In this document: positions 21,631 to 29,520 of the stretch, one piece after another
Layout of the letters: every line of letters starts with the position of its first letter
How positions within the stretch are numbered: the first letter of the stretch is position 1
Assembly: GCA_022340755.1 (NCBI GenBank)
Contig: JAJDNI010000191.1
Span: 1 to 35,010, forward strand
DNA: 35,010 nt
Origin: Gemmatimonadota bacterium
GTDB lineage: Bacteria > Gemmatimonadota > Gemmatimonadetes > Longimicrobiales > Gaopeijiaceae
Direction: 5' to 3'
The notes under the pieces: generated by a model
What the model saw: only the letters and a program-made list of their open reading frames with translations
Told to the model about the DNA's origin: nothing
The model's database searches: none
Made by a program: the position numbers and the translations under genes

Positions 21631-24402
21631 CTACCGGAGATTCCAGCTCAGCCCGAAGCCGAAGCTACGGCCCAGCGTGTACCGGTAGCGTACGACGTCG
21701 CCCTGGAGCTCCTCGTACGGAGAGTCCAGGAGGTTCGTGGCGTCGAGCTTGCCTGAGACGCCGTCGCGGATGGCGAAGCGTAGCGAGAGGTCCAACTGCT
21801 GTCTCGGCTGCTCGTACGTGTCGACCTTGATCGGCTGCACGGCGGCCGTAGAAATCCTCTTCCCCACCACGTTGTAGAGCACCGTAGCGCTGGTGCCGCC
21901 GGAGGGGCTCGTGTACGCCAGTCCCGCGTTCACCACGTAGGGTGCCTGGCCGACCATGGGGCGCTTGTCGTTGGTGAGGGCGGAGAGCGTGCTGTTGCTG
22001 ATGTTGATGCGGCTTTTCATCAGCGTGACGTTCGAGAACAGCCCGAACGGCTCCAGCCCCTCACCGAGGAAGCCGAGCCCCTTCCTCAGCTCGAGCTCGA
22101 CACCGTAATTGAAGGCTCCTTCGGCGTTGAGGTAGCTGAGCTGCGAGACACCCGAGGTGGCGACGTCGATCTGCTCGATGGGCGTGTCGAAGTGCTTCGC
22201 GAACAACGCGATGCTCAGCACTTCGTTGAGGCTCGGGTACCACTCCCACCGGGCGTCGTAGTTCTGGACCCTGGTACGCACCAGGCTGGAGTCGCCGAAG
22301 ACCTCGCGCTCCCCCACCATGTCCCGGTAGCTGATGGGCGCCATCTCCCGGTACTCGGGCCGCGAGAGGGTCTGGGTGGCGGAGAGGCGCAGCGTCTGGT
22401 TCTCGGAGAGCTTGACGTTCACCGCCAGCGAGGGGAGCACGTCGTCGTTGTTCCGCGTGATGTTGATGGCACCGCGGTCCACGGGCTCGACGTTCATGTC
22501 CAGCTTCCAGCGCTCCAGGCGGGCGCCCCCGACGATGCGGATCCGGGACCCCACGGGGACCTCGGCCATGGCGTACCCAGCGGACACATTATCCGTGGCG
22601 TCGTAGGAGCCTCCAGCGGCGTTGGGCTCCAGGGTGATGTTGGCCTGGTCGCCTTCCGTGTACTGGCCGTCGAAGAGCTGGTCCGGGGTTGCGGCGCGCT
22701 GGGCGGCGTTCAGGCCCAGCGCCCGGAGGTTGTACGACGCGGTCCGGGCGTCACGCTTCGTATGCCGATAGGCCCCACCCACCTTGATGGTGGCATCGCC
22801 CAGGGTGAGCGCATAGTCGAGGTCGCCGGAGAACGCGTTCTCCTTGAGATCGGCGGAGGTGCGCTTCGCGGCCTCCGGGATGAAGCCCAGCCACGCGAGG
22901 GGCAGGCGCTCACCAGTGGGGGCGAACTCGTATCCGTAGGCCAGGTCCGACCGGTCGGGCTGCTTGCGCGTGACTCCGGACGAGGTCACCGACCACGTCA
23001 CCCTGTTCTTCTCGCCCAGCTGGTGCTCCCCGCTGAGCTGGTCGGAGCGCACGGTCCGCTCCACGTAGCTGAGCTGCGTGCGACGCACGCTGTCCACTTG
23101 CTGGAACTCCTCGAGGGTGCCCCAGTCCAGGTGCGCCGAGTTGTCGGCGCTCCGGTCGTACGTGTTGTCGAAGCGGATCTTGTGGTTGCGTCCGATGTAG
23201 GTGCTCAGGTTCAGAAGCCCGCCCCACAGGACACTGTTCTGTCCCGTGCTGCCGACGAACGTGTTGTACGGCTTGGGCGTGCCCAGCGAGTCTCCGGGCA
23301 CCGCACGCGCGCGGATCTCCCCGTAGTGCAGCTCCTGGCTGCGCGAATAGGTGAGGGAGCCGATATAGCCGATCCGGTGACCCAGCAGGGGATCCTCACC
23401 TCCGAAGGAGAGGCTGCCCGACACGTTCGGAGCGCCACTCGCGTTTCGGAAATCCCAGTCGTTGGGCATGGTCCGGATGATCCCGTTGATGTCCGACTGG
23501 GTCAGCGTCGTGAAGTCGGTGACATTCGTGAGCTGTGTCGGCAGGCTGCGGTTCGCCGCCGCCATGGCGAGCCACTCACCACCGGCGGTGGGCGGTGCGA
23601 GGATGTCCTTGCCGGTGACCAGGCTGTTGTATCCGCTGGACAACGAGAGATGTACAACACGTTGAGCCGGAAAGGAGCGCGTCTTGAGATTCACCTCCGC
23701 GCCGCTGAAGTCACCGGGCTGGTCCGGCGTGAACGTCTTCGAGGTGGTGATGGACTCGAGCAGGTTCGAAGGAAAGAGGTCCAATGGCACCTCCTTCTTC
23801 TCCGGCTCGGGGCTCGGCACCCGGGCGCCGTTCAGGGAGGTCGTGGTATAGCGCTCCCCGAGGCCGCGCACGAACACGTACTTGCCGTCCTGGACGGTGA
23901 CGCCGCTCACCCGCTTCACCGCCTGCGCCGCGTCGCTGTCCGGGCTCTTGGTGATCTGGTCCTCCGTGGTCCCGCTGATCACCCCCACCGCCGTGCGCTG
24001 CGCGTTCAGAGCCGCGGTCACCGTACCACGCTCCCGCGCGGCCGAGACGGTGATGCCCTCGACGGAAATAGCCGAGGAGGCCAACGAGATATTCTGTACG
24101 ACGGAGCCGTTCACGGGCACCGCGATGCCTTCGACGGTCTTCGTCGCGTGCCCGATGTAGGTCACCTGGAGAGCGTGCGTTCCGGCCGGGACCTTGAGCA
24201 CCAGAAAACGACCGCCCACACCGGCCAGGGCACCCCGCTGCGTCCCCACCACGACCACCTGCGCCCCGGGGAGACCCTCACCGGTTTCCGCGTCCACCAC
24301 CCGTCCGACAACCGTCCCCGTCCCGGTCTGGGCCGCGGCAGGCACGGCAAGAAGGAGGGCGGCCATGACGTCGAGCAAGAGGGAACGAGCGCGCGTTCTC
24401 AT
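21631..24402 (-). CDS. TonB-dependent outer-membrane receptor with carboxypeptidase-regulatory domain
   Basis: A 923-residue receptor. A signal peptide ends at about residue 25 (AAAQ). Residues 28-112 are a CarboxypepD_reg-like beta-sandwich (VVGRVVDAETGEGLPGAQVV). The plug follows at about 125-235, with the hallmark FVRGLGERYTTTSLNGARVP segment, and then a 22-strand barrel to the end, closing with GLSWNLR. Such receptors import bulky nutrients across the outer membrane using TonB energy; no TonB/ExbB/ExbD set is in the window, and the TonB-domain protein at 14630 lacks an anchor. The downstream beta-helix lipoprotein is the likely partner. The start at 24402 has GAGGA about nine bases upstream. 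The ligand cannot be predicted; carbohydrate, peptide or metal complexes are all possible. Confidence 0.92.
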   Translation of the reverse strand: MRTRARSLLLDVMAALLLAVPAAAQTGTGTVVGRVVDAETGEGLPGAQVVVVGTQRGALAGVGGRFLVLKVPAGTHALQVTYIGHATKTVEGIAVPVNGSVVQNISLASSAISVEGITVSAARERGTVTAALNAQRTAVGVISGTTEDQITKSPDSDAAQAVKRVSGVTVQDGKYVFVRGLGERYTTTSLNGARVPSPEPEKKEVPLDLFPSNLLESITTSKTFTPDQPGDFSGAEVNLKTRSFPAQRVVHLSLSSGYNSLVTGKDILAPPTAGGEWLAMAAANRSLPTQLTNVTDFTTLTQSDINGIIRTMPNDWDFRNASGAPNVSGSLSFGGEDPLLGHRIGYIGSLTYSRSQELHYGEIRARAVPGDSLGTPKPYNTFVGSTGQNSVLWGGLLNLSTYIGRNHKIRFDNTYDRSADNSAHLDWGTLEEFQQVDSVRRTQLSYVERTVRSDQLSGEHQLGEKNRVTWSVTSSGVTRKQPDRSDLAYGYEFAPTGERLPLAWLGFIPEAAKRTSADLKENAFSGDLDYALTLGDATIKVGGAYRHTKRDARTASYNLRALGLNAAQRAATPDQLFDGQYTEGDQANITLEPNAAGGSYDATDNVSAGYAMAEVPVGSRIRIVGGARLERWKLDMNVEPVDRGAINITRNNDDVLPSLAVNVKLSENQTLRLSATQTLSRPEYREMAPISYRDMVGEREVFGDSSLVRTRVQNYDARWEWYPSLNEVLSIALFAKHFDTPIEQIDVATSGVSQLSYLNAEGAFNYGVELELRKGLGFLGEGLEPFGLFSNVTLMKSRINISNSTLSALTNDKRPMVGQAPYVVNAGLAYTSPSGGTSATVLYNVVGKRISTAAVQPIKVDTYEQPRQQLDLSLRFAIRDGVSGKLDATNLLDSPYEELQGDVVRYRYTLGRSFGFGLSWNLR

Positions 24403-24784
24403 TCCGTGAATCCTCGTGGCTGAGGGCGCCTCTGCCGGCGCCGTGTCCGAAAGACCTTGTCGCCGACGCCGCGGGAAGGGCGGCGGAGGCAGGAGCCCGG
24501 GGTATCCGGTCTGCTCTTGGCATGGAATGTTCGTGCATCAAAGTCACGACACGGCCGGCGAGATCGTCACGTGTAGGTCACGAATGGGTAGTGGCTTGTT
24601 ACAGTGGACCGGGGGCGCGGAGGCTCGGGCGTCTCTCCGGGCGCCCTGCGGCCCACCGTCCACCCCTCTCGACGGTGCGGGAACAAACCCGTCGATTCGG
24701 GTCTTGGACCTACACGGATCGCTGTGGCTTCCTACGACAAGGAATGCCCCGGACCGAACAGCGGACAGCGAGAGGCACAAGAAT
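24403..24784. promoter_or_regulatory. Divergent region between TonB-dependent receptor and DUF302 genes
   Basis: No gene is seen in these 382 bases. The stretch 24525-24600 is AT-richer than the surroundings and contains three GTCACG repeats and a CACGTG core, presumably regulatory sites for one or both divergent genes. The remainder is GC-rich without recognisable elements. Confidence 0.5.
24543..24582. repeat. Three GTCACG repeats
   Basis: GTCACG occurs at 24543, 24566 and 24577, spaced 23 and 11 bases, i.e. close to whole helical turns, so all face the same side of the DNA. The middle copy is part of CGTCACGTGT (24565-24574). They lie 141-180 bases upstream of the receptor start and about 200 bases upstream of the DUF302 start. 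Confidence 0.4.
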
Positions 24785-25186
24785 ATGATCGGCGACCTTA
24801 GCTATGGATTCCGGAAGACCCTGCGGACGTCGGTGGACAATGCGGACGCCCGCGTTCGTGAAGAGCTCAAGAAAGAGGGCTTTGGGGTCCTGACCGAGAT
24901 CGACGTGAAGAGCACCATGAAGGAGAAGCTCGGAGCGGACTTCCGCCCCTATCGGATTCTCGGGGCGTGCAATCCCCCCTTGGCCCACAAGGCGCTCACC
25001 GAGGAGATCGACATCGGACTCCTCCTTCCGTGCAACCTCGTGGTCTACGAGGGAGACGAGGAGGGGACGACGGTGGTGTCGGTTCTCGACCCCGTGCAGC
25101 AGCTGGGCGTGGCGGGCCGGGACGACATGGCGGAGATGGCGGTGGAGGTGCAGGCGCGGCTGAAGCGCGTCATGGACGCCCTCTGA
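24785..25186 (+). CDS. DUF302 family protein
   Basis: A 133-residue protein that is a single DUF302 domain, with the hallmark segments FGVLTEIDVKSTMKEKLG, YRILGACNPPLAHKAL and IGLLLPCNLVVYE. The family is small, soluble and widespread in bacteria and archaea; it often occurs near sulfur, redox or metal genes, and its biochemical role is not established. Two conserved cysteines (in GACNPP and LPCN) are present. The start at 24785 has GAGAGG ten bases upstream; the frame is open upstream but the extension is not family-like. The gene is the only plus-strand one in the region and converges with the SPOR gene 54 bases further on. Confidence 0.88.
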   Translation: MIGDLSYGFRKTLRTSVDNADARVREELKKEGFGVLTEIDVKSTMKEKLGADFRPYRILGACNPPLAHKALTEEIDIGLLLPCNLVVYEGDEEGTTVVSVLDPVQQLGVAGRDDMAEMAVEVQARLKRVMDAL

Positions 25187-25240
25187 GGAGAGCCGGTCGG
25201 GAGGGCGCCCGGCGCGACCTGGCGGCGTGGCGCCCGTCCG

Positions 25241-26074
25241 TCAGTTGCGGACAGGCCGCTCGCGGTCGGCGTCCGGCACCACCGCCACGGTGAAGCCCAG
25301 GGCCTCCAGGCGCTTCACCAGCGAATCAGCCGCCGACGAGGAGTCGAACCTGCCGATGCGAACGCGCGTCAGGCTGCTCCCTGGCACCCGTACAAGTCGA
25401 GCCTCGAAGCCCGCATCCCGGGCCTTGGCCTGAAGGGCCCGAGCGCGCTCGTCGGTGGAAAAGGCACCGAGCTGCACCGCGTACCGCCCGGAGGCGGCGG
25501 GCGCTGCCGTCGGCGTGGGAGCCTGCGTGGTGTCCGCCGCAGTATCGGGCTGCGTCGGGGGGTGCGGCCAAGGGACTTGTGCCGTGCTCGATGTGTTGAC
25601 CGTCGGAGTCGGCGATCCGGCCGCCGCTAGCCAGGCCTCGGCTTCGGCGCGAACACGGCTGCCCGGGTATTCGCGCGCCAGCCGAGCTACGTGCTGCGCC
25701 GCGGCTGCGGAGTCCCCCACCTCCCAGGCCGACTGCGCGAGGCGGAAGAGCGCCTGGGCGGAGTACGGCCCACCGGGGTATTCCACCACCAGGCGGCGGT
25801 AGTCCAACTCGGCCTGTGCAGGGTCGACGGTGAGACGCCCGCGCAGCCAGAGCCCCCGCTGGACTTCGCGGGCGGGCGCGCTCGGTCGAACCCGACCCCA
25901 CCATTGCAGAAGGAGGTCGCGGGCGTCTTCCGTCCGGCCCGCCTGGATCAGGTTGGCGACGGCGTCCAGGGTAACGGTGTCCCGCGGGGATCCCCCGGGG
26001 GCCTGAGCCGAGATCGGGCCGGCGGCCAGCGCCAACGCCAGGGCCGTCAGCAGTGCCCTCGCGTCCCGCATCAT
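25241..26074 (-). CDS. Exported SPOR-domain protein with TPR-like N-terminal part
   Basis: A 277-residue protein: signal peptide to about residue 22 (GPISAQ), a helical TPR-like region (about 35-145: ARDLLLQWWGRV, AQALFRLAQSAWEVGD), a Pro/Thr-rich linker (150-190), and a C-terminal SPOR domain (about 195-270: YAVQLGAFSTDERARALQAK, then VRIGRFDSSSAADSLVKRLE). SPOR domains bind glycan strands lacking stem peptides at division sites. The layout resembles tetratricopeptide coordinators of the cell wall (YbgF/CpoB-like helices with a SPOR tail). Its ATG overlaps the holA stop by four bases (ATGA), so it is translated from the holA transcript. The start is set by this overlap and by the signal peptide directly behind it. 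Confidence 0.85.
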   Translation of the reverse strand: MMRDARALLTALALALAAGPISAQAPGGSPRDTVTLDAVANLIQAGRTEDARDLLLQWWGRVRPSAPAREVQRGLWLRGRLTVDPAQAELDYRRLVVEYPGGPYSAQALFRLAQSAWEVGDSAAAAQHVARLAREYPGSRVRAEAEAWLAAAGSPTPTVNTSSTAQVPWPHPPTQPDTAADTTQAPTPTAAPAASGRYAVQLGAFSTDERARALQAKARDAGFEARLVRVPGSSLTRVRIGRFDSSSAADSLVKRLEALGFTVAVVPDADRERPVRN

Positions 26075-27072
26075 GCGGCCGCCTTCCGTACCGCGAGCCC
26101 CATGAGCCACTCCTCGAGGAGGTGGACATCGGAGAGAGGGCTGGCCTTGAGCAGCCGATCCACGCGCAGAAGGCCCTCCACGGCCGACTCGATCCCTTCG
26201 GACGTCCACCGCCGCGCCTGCGACGCCAATCTTCGCGCCAGCCATCGCTGGTGACGGGGCAAGACCTCCTCCAGAGCTGCCGGGCCTTTGTCCACTACAA
26301 CGCCCAGCCGAAGCAGATGGGTCGTCAGGCCGATGACCAGCCCCACGCCGGTCTCGCCCTGACCGAGAAGAACACCCACGGTGTCCAGGGCGGCCTGAAA
26401 GTCGCCTTCGCCCACGAGGTCAAACCAACGCCAGCGGTCCTGCGACGGGAGGCGCGTCCCCGCCGCCTCCACGTCGGCGAGGGTGATCCGGCCTCGTTCT
26501 CCTGCGAACTCGGCGAGCTTGGAGAGCTCCATCGCCAGCACACCCGGAGCGGCTCCCACGGCGGTGCCCAGCGCCCGGGCCGCGTCCTCGTCCATCTCCA
26601 GGCCGTGGACTTCACGGGCACGAGCCATCAGCCAACCGGGCGCATCGGCGTCGCCGATGGGGCGCAGCTCGACCGAGACGGCCTTCTTGGCCAGCTCCTG
26701 ATAGAACTTCGCCTTGGAGCCCTGGGGAACGGTGCACGACATGACGAGAGCGAGTCCCGGGGGGAGATCTTCGACGGTTCCCAGCAGGACATCACGGGCC
26801 CTGGGGCTCGAGGCCAGGGCCTCCACCTCCCTCAGAACCACGACCCTCCACTCCGCCATCATCGGCGGCGTCGCCAAGACCGATGCCAGCGTCTCCGTGT
26901 CCACCTCCGATCCTCGGAGGAGGTCGAGGTTGAAGTCGGCCGTCGCTGGGTCGAGGTGCGCGTCCACCAGAGCGCGCACGATCTCTTCCTTTCGGAAGTC
27001 GTCCTCGCCGTGTAGGTAGAACGCGCCCCCTCGGGCACGAGCGAGCGATGGAATCTCCTTCAAGGGATCCAT
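26071..27072 (-). CDS. holA: DNA polymerase III delta subunit
   Basis: A 333-residue clamp-loader delta subunit. The N-terminal AAA+-like domain shows FYLHGEDDFRKEEIVRALVD near the start (delta lacks a working Walker A) and the ALASSPRARDVLLGTVEDLP stretch. The helical lid LAMELSKLAEFAG and a C-terminal collar domain (about 215-330) follow. Delta opens the beta clamp for loading onto DNA. The ATG at 27072 is preferred because the protein aligns from MDPLKEIP; the frame allows 17 codons more. It is followed by the overlapping SPOR gene, and an anti-sigma factor gene lies upstream on the same strand after a 129-base gap. Confidence 0.88.
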   Translation of the reverse strand: MDPLKEIPSLARARGGAFYLHGEDDFRKEEIVRALVDAHLDPATADFNLDLLRGSEVDTETLASVLATPPMMAEWRVVVLREVEALASSPRARDVLLGTVEDLPPGLALVMSCTVPQGSKAKFYQELAKKAVSVELRPIGDADAPGWLMARAREVHGLEMDEDAARALGTAVGAAPGVLAMELSKLAEFAGERGRITLADVEAAGTRLPSQDRWRWFDLVGEGDFQAALDTVGVLLGQGETGVGLVIGLTTHLLRLGVVVDKGPAALEEVLPRHQRWLARRLASQARRWTSEGIESAVEGLLRVDRLLKASPLSDVHLLEEWLMGLAVRKAAA

Positions 27073-27201
27073 GGTCCGGCCTATCGCGGGGCGGGTCCGG
27101 CGCGCCTCGAACGCTGTACGCACGCGCGGTGGACTCCGAACGTTGAAGACCCCTGCCTCGAGACGCCAGGGCTCACGTCGGCGTTTCTCGGCGGCGTGGC
27201 G

Positions 27202-27774
27202 TCAGCGGTCCTGCTCAAGACCGACCCGCTCGATGGAAGAGCTCCGGTGTCGGTGGGAGAGAATCGAGTATTCGGAGAACAGCGCCGGTGCGTCATCCCA
27301 GAGGTCGGACGGACGGACGGACGATCGGGAGAGGGACCGTCTATCCTGTGCCGCGTTGAAGGGATAGGCCGGCATCGAGCGGTACCGCAGCGCCATGGGT
27401 GGCCGCGACACCTCGATGGCGGGGAGCTCTACTTCCGGAGCGGCGGCCCGAAGCATGGGAGCCCACGCGATGACCGCGAAGACGAGCGCTACGCCCACCA
27501 CGGTCAGTCCGGGAGCCACCGAGCTCACGGGCCCACCCAGGGCCGCTCCGGCGTCGACGTGGTACAGGCGATGCTGCAGGCGCGGATGGAAATCCTCCGG
27601 GACCTCGGGCTGTGGAAGCCTACGGAGCAGCTCGGCTCCGCGCTCGACGACATCCCGGTACCGTCTACACGACGGGCATCCCGCGACGTGTTCCGCCGCC
27701 TCGCGGAGATCTTCCTCTGTAGCCGCCCCGTCGATGTACTCCGACAGCTTGGCGACGAAGTCCGAGCAGGTCAT
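27202..27774 (-). CDS. Zinc-containing transmembrane anti-sigma factor
   Basis: A 190-residue protein with an N-terminal ZAS/zf-HC2 domain: C3, then H29-x3-C33-x2-C36, within a helical segment of about 80 residues that clasps an ECF sigma factor. One membrane span (about 87-106) follows, and then a periplasmic tail of 84 residues ending in a Ser/Arg-rich region. It lies on the same strand downstream of the ECF sigma factor gene, the classic arrangement, though with a 198-base gap in place of the usual overlap. It presumably holds that sigma factor inactive until an envelope or redox signal arrives. The HxxxCxxC form is often redox sensitive in homologues. Confidence 0.88.
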   Translation of the reverse strand: MTCSDFVAKLSEYIDGAATEEDLREAAEHVAGCPSCRRYRDVVERGAELLRRLPQPEVPEDFHPRLQHRLYHVDAGAALGGPVSSVAPGLTVVGVALVFAVIAWAPMLRAAAPEVELPAIEVSRPPMALRYRSMPAYPFNAAQDRRSLSRSSVRPSDLWDDAPALFSEYSILSHRHRSSSIERVGLEQDR

Positions 27775-27875
27775 CTGGGCGCGCCTTCCGCCTCACGGTG
27801 GTCTTGGAGGTCCGGACGAGGATCCGAGCCAAGAGGTTCATACTGCCTTCCTCCCAACCGGGTTCCACCGACACC

Positions 27876-27907
27876 GCGGCCCCGCCGGGTCACCCCGACG
27901 GGGCCGC
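27876..27907. repeat. Stem-loop between ECF sigma and anti-sigma genes
   Basis: Perfect nine-base GC arms (GCGGCCCCG at 27876-27884, CGGGGCCGC at 27899-27907) with further pairing inside the 14-base loop. No T-run follows on the minus strand. It may be an attenuator or a 3' end structure that reduces anti-sigma relative to sigma transcript. Confidence 0.45.
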
Positions 27908-27972
27908 TCGTCCCCACCCCACCCGTCACCTTCGTCCGTCCCCGGAAGGATCCCGCCCGGGAGACCGACAAG

Positions 27973-28623
27973 TCAGTCGATCATGGGCGCCACGATGATG
28001 GCGAAGTTGTTCCGCGCCCGATTCAGTCGGCTCTTCACCGTGCCCAGGTTGCACTGCGTGATCTCGGCGATCTCCTCGTAGGTCTTCCCCTCCAGCTCGC
28101 GGAGCACGAAGACGATACGATGGTGCTCGGGAAGGAGCTTCACCGCCTCCTCGACCTTCTCCCGCAGGTGACGCTTGCGGAACAGGTCGTCGGGCTTGTA
28201 CTGCGTGTCTTCCCACTCCAGAGGACGGTGATCCGCGTCCCAGTTCTTCTTGATGGTCTGGAAGAGGACCAGCGGGTTGCGCGACCGGTTCCGGAGCTCG
28301 TTCTTCGCCAGGTTGCTGGCGATGGTGTAGATCCACGTGGAGAACTTCTTGGACTGGTCGAACCTCTTCAGGTGGCGGTAGACCCGAACGAAGGTCTCCT
28401 GCACCAGGTCCTGGGCCCTCTCCCTGTCCCCGATGGTCCGGTACACGAAGTTGAGAAGACGCTGATCGTAGCGTGACACGATCTCCCCGAAGGCTCGTGT
28501 ATCACCTTCGAGTGACGCCTGCACGACTTGGCTGTCCGTAAGATCCGCAAGCCGCCTGCGGTGCTCGCGGGCTTCGCTCGCCTCCCTCGGGGCCCGGCGC
28601 TTGCTAACGCTCGATCTGGCCAC
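27973..28623 (-). CDS. ECF (RpoE-like) RNA polymerase sigma factor
   Basis: A 216-residue extracytoplasmic-function sigma factor. Region 2 covers about residues 45-115 (AFGEIVSRYDQRLLNFVY, RAQDLVQETFVRVYRHL, FSTWIYTIASNLAKNELR) and region 4 covers about 160-212 (LPEHHRIVFVLRELEGKTYE, EIAEITQCNLGTVKSRLNRA). An unusually long charged N-terminal arm (first 30 residues, Arg-rich) precedes region 2. The start is a GTG at 28623 with GGAGGTGA four bases before it; the frame is open 24 codons further but without a ribosome site. The anti-sigma factor gene follows. Target promoters cannot be deduced; a GGAAC element 75 bases upstream may hint at autoregulation, but no matching -10 was found. Confidence 0.95.
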   Translation of the reverse strand: MARSSVSKRRAPREASEAREHRRRLADLTDSQVVQASLEGDTRAFGEIVSRYDQRLLNFVYRTIGDRERAQDLVQETFVRVYRHLKRFDQSKKFSTWIYTIASNLAKNELRNRSRNPLVLFQTIKKNWDADHRPLEWEDTQYKPDDLFRKRHLREKVEEAVKLLPEHHRIVFVLRELEGKTYEEIAEITQCNLGTVKSRLNRARNNFAIIVAPMID

Positions 28624-28821
28624 GCTGTCACCTCCTCGTCTCGGCCCGTCCCGCCACTGGTGGCGGTGGATCCTCCTCCCGTCTCCCTCCATCACAACCG
28701 TTCCTGCACGGGGCGTGCCAGCCGCAACCGGCCCGCTCCGCTTACTTCTACTACGACGGACGTCCTACCTAGATGACGCCTGAACGCGTCGGAATTGGAC
28801 ACCGCGCACGTTCTTGCACGC

Positions 28822-29418
28822 CTACGACGCTTCCCGCGTACCCATCACGAACGCCGCCGCGTACAGAATCGTGCAGACGCTCTTGCCGTCCGTGATCTCC
28901 CCGCTGCGGACCATCTCCAGGGCCCGGGAGAACGGCATCCTCACGACCTCGACGAACTCGTCGTCGTCCAGGTTCCGCTCCCCCTCCGTCAGGCCGCTCG
29001 CCACAAAGAGCTGGATTGCCTCGTCCGTGAACCCGGGCGTGGTGAGGATGCGCGTCAAGGGCTGCAGCTCTCCCGCCCGATACCCGGTTTCCTCCTCCAG
29101 CTCACGGCTGGCGCACACGTCCCCCGGCTCCTCGGGGCTCAGTGGGATCCCCGCGGGGATCTCCCATATGTAGCCACCGGCCGCGTAGCGGTATTGACGG
29201 ATGAGGAGGATCTCCGGATCCGGCTCGTCCACCGACCCGACCACCGGAAGCACCGCAGAGGCGCCGGGATGACGGATCATCTCGAGCGAGCCCTGGGAGC
29301 CGTCGGGGAAGCGCACCGTGTCCAGACTCAACTTGACGATCCGCCCATCGTGCACCGTCCGGGTGCTCAGTCGGTCCGGGAAATGCCGCGGGGACTCTCT
29401 CGTTTCCATGGTCGACAA
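28822..29418 (-). CDS. Nudix hydrolase, ADP-ribose pyrophosphatase type
   Basis: A 198-residue Nudix protein, probably hydrolysing ADP-ribose or a related nucleotide sugar to AMP and sugar phosphate. The Nudix box ends in the canonical RELEEETGY. Counting back, the distance from the first Gly is one residue longer than the consensus (G-x6-E-x7-RE), with GIPLSPEEPGDVCAS in this part. The segment YIWEIPAG before the box is typical of ADP-ribose pyrophosphatases. Two further Met codons near the start (codons 4 onward) are possible starts. It lies between the M16 cluster and the sigma factor gene on the same strand with gaps of about 100 and 200 bases, so coexpression is uncertain. Confidence 0.9.
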   Translation of the reverse strand: MSTMETRESPRHFPDRLSTRTVHDGRIVKLSLDTVRFPDGSQGSLEMIRHPGASAVLPVVGSVDEPDPEILLIRQYRYAAGGYIWEIPAGIPLSPEEPGDVCASRELEEETGYRAGELQPLTRILTTPGFTDEAIQLFVASGLTEGERNLDDDEFVEVVRMPFSRALEMVRSGEITDGKSVCTILYAAAFVMGTREAS

Positions 29419-29520
29419 CCCCCGGACGGCACGCCCCGGATTCGCATCTTGTCCATCTCACACGACTGAGATGCGTACGGGGGTGGCGTCGGTTGCAGGA
29501 ATGGTTTCGGCGACCGCTCG

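Noticed and set aside
24416-24784. Upstream extension of the DUF302 gene
   Set aside because: Extension has no family similarity and the ATG at 24785 has a ribosome site and gives the normal domain length.
28690-28710. ECF-type promoter for the sigma factor gene
   Set aside because: A GGAAC element is present on the minus strand but no matching -10 element follows at the right distance.
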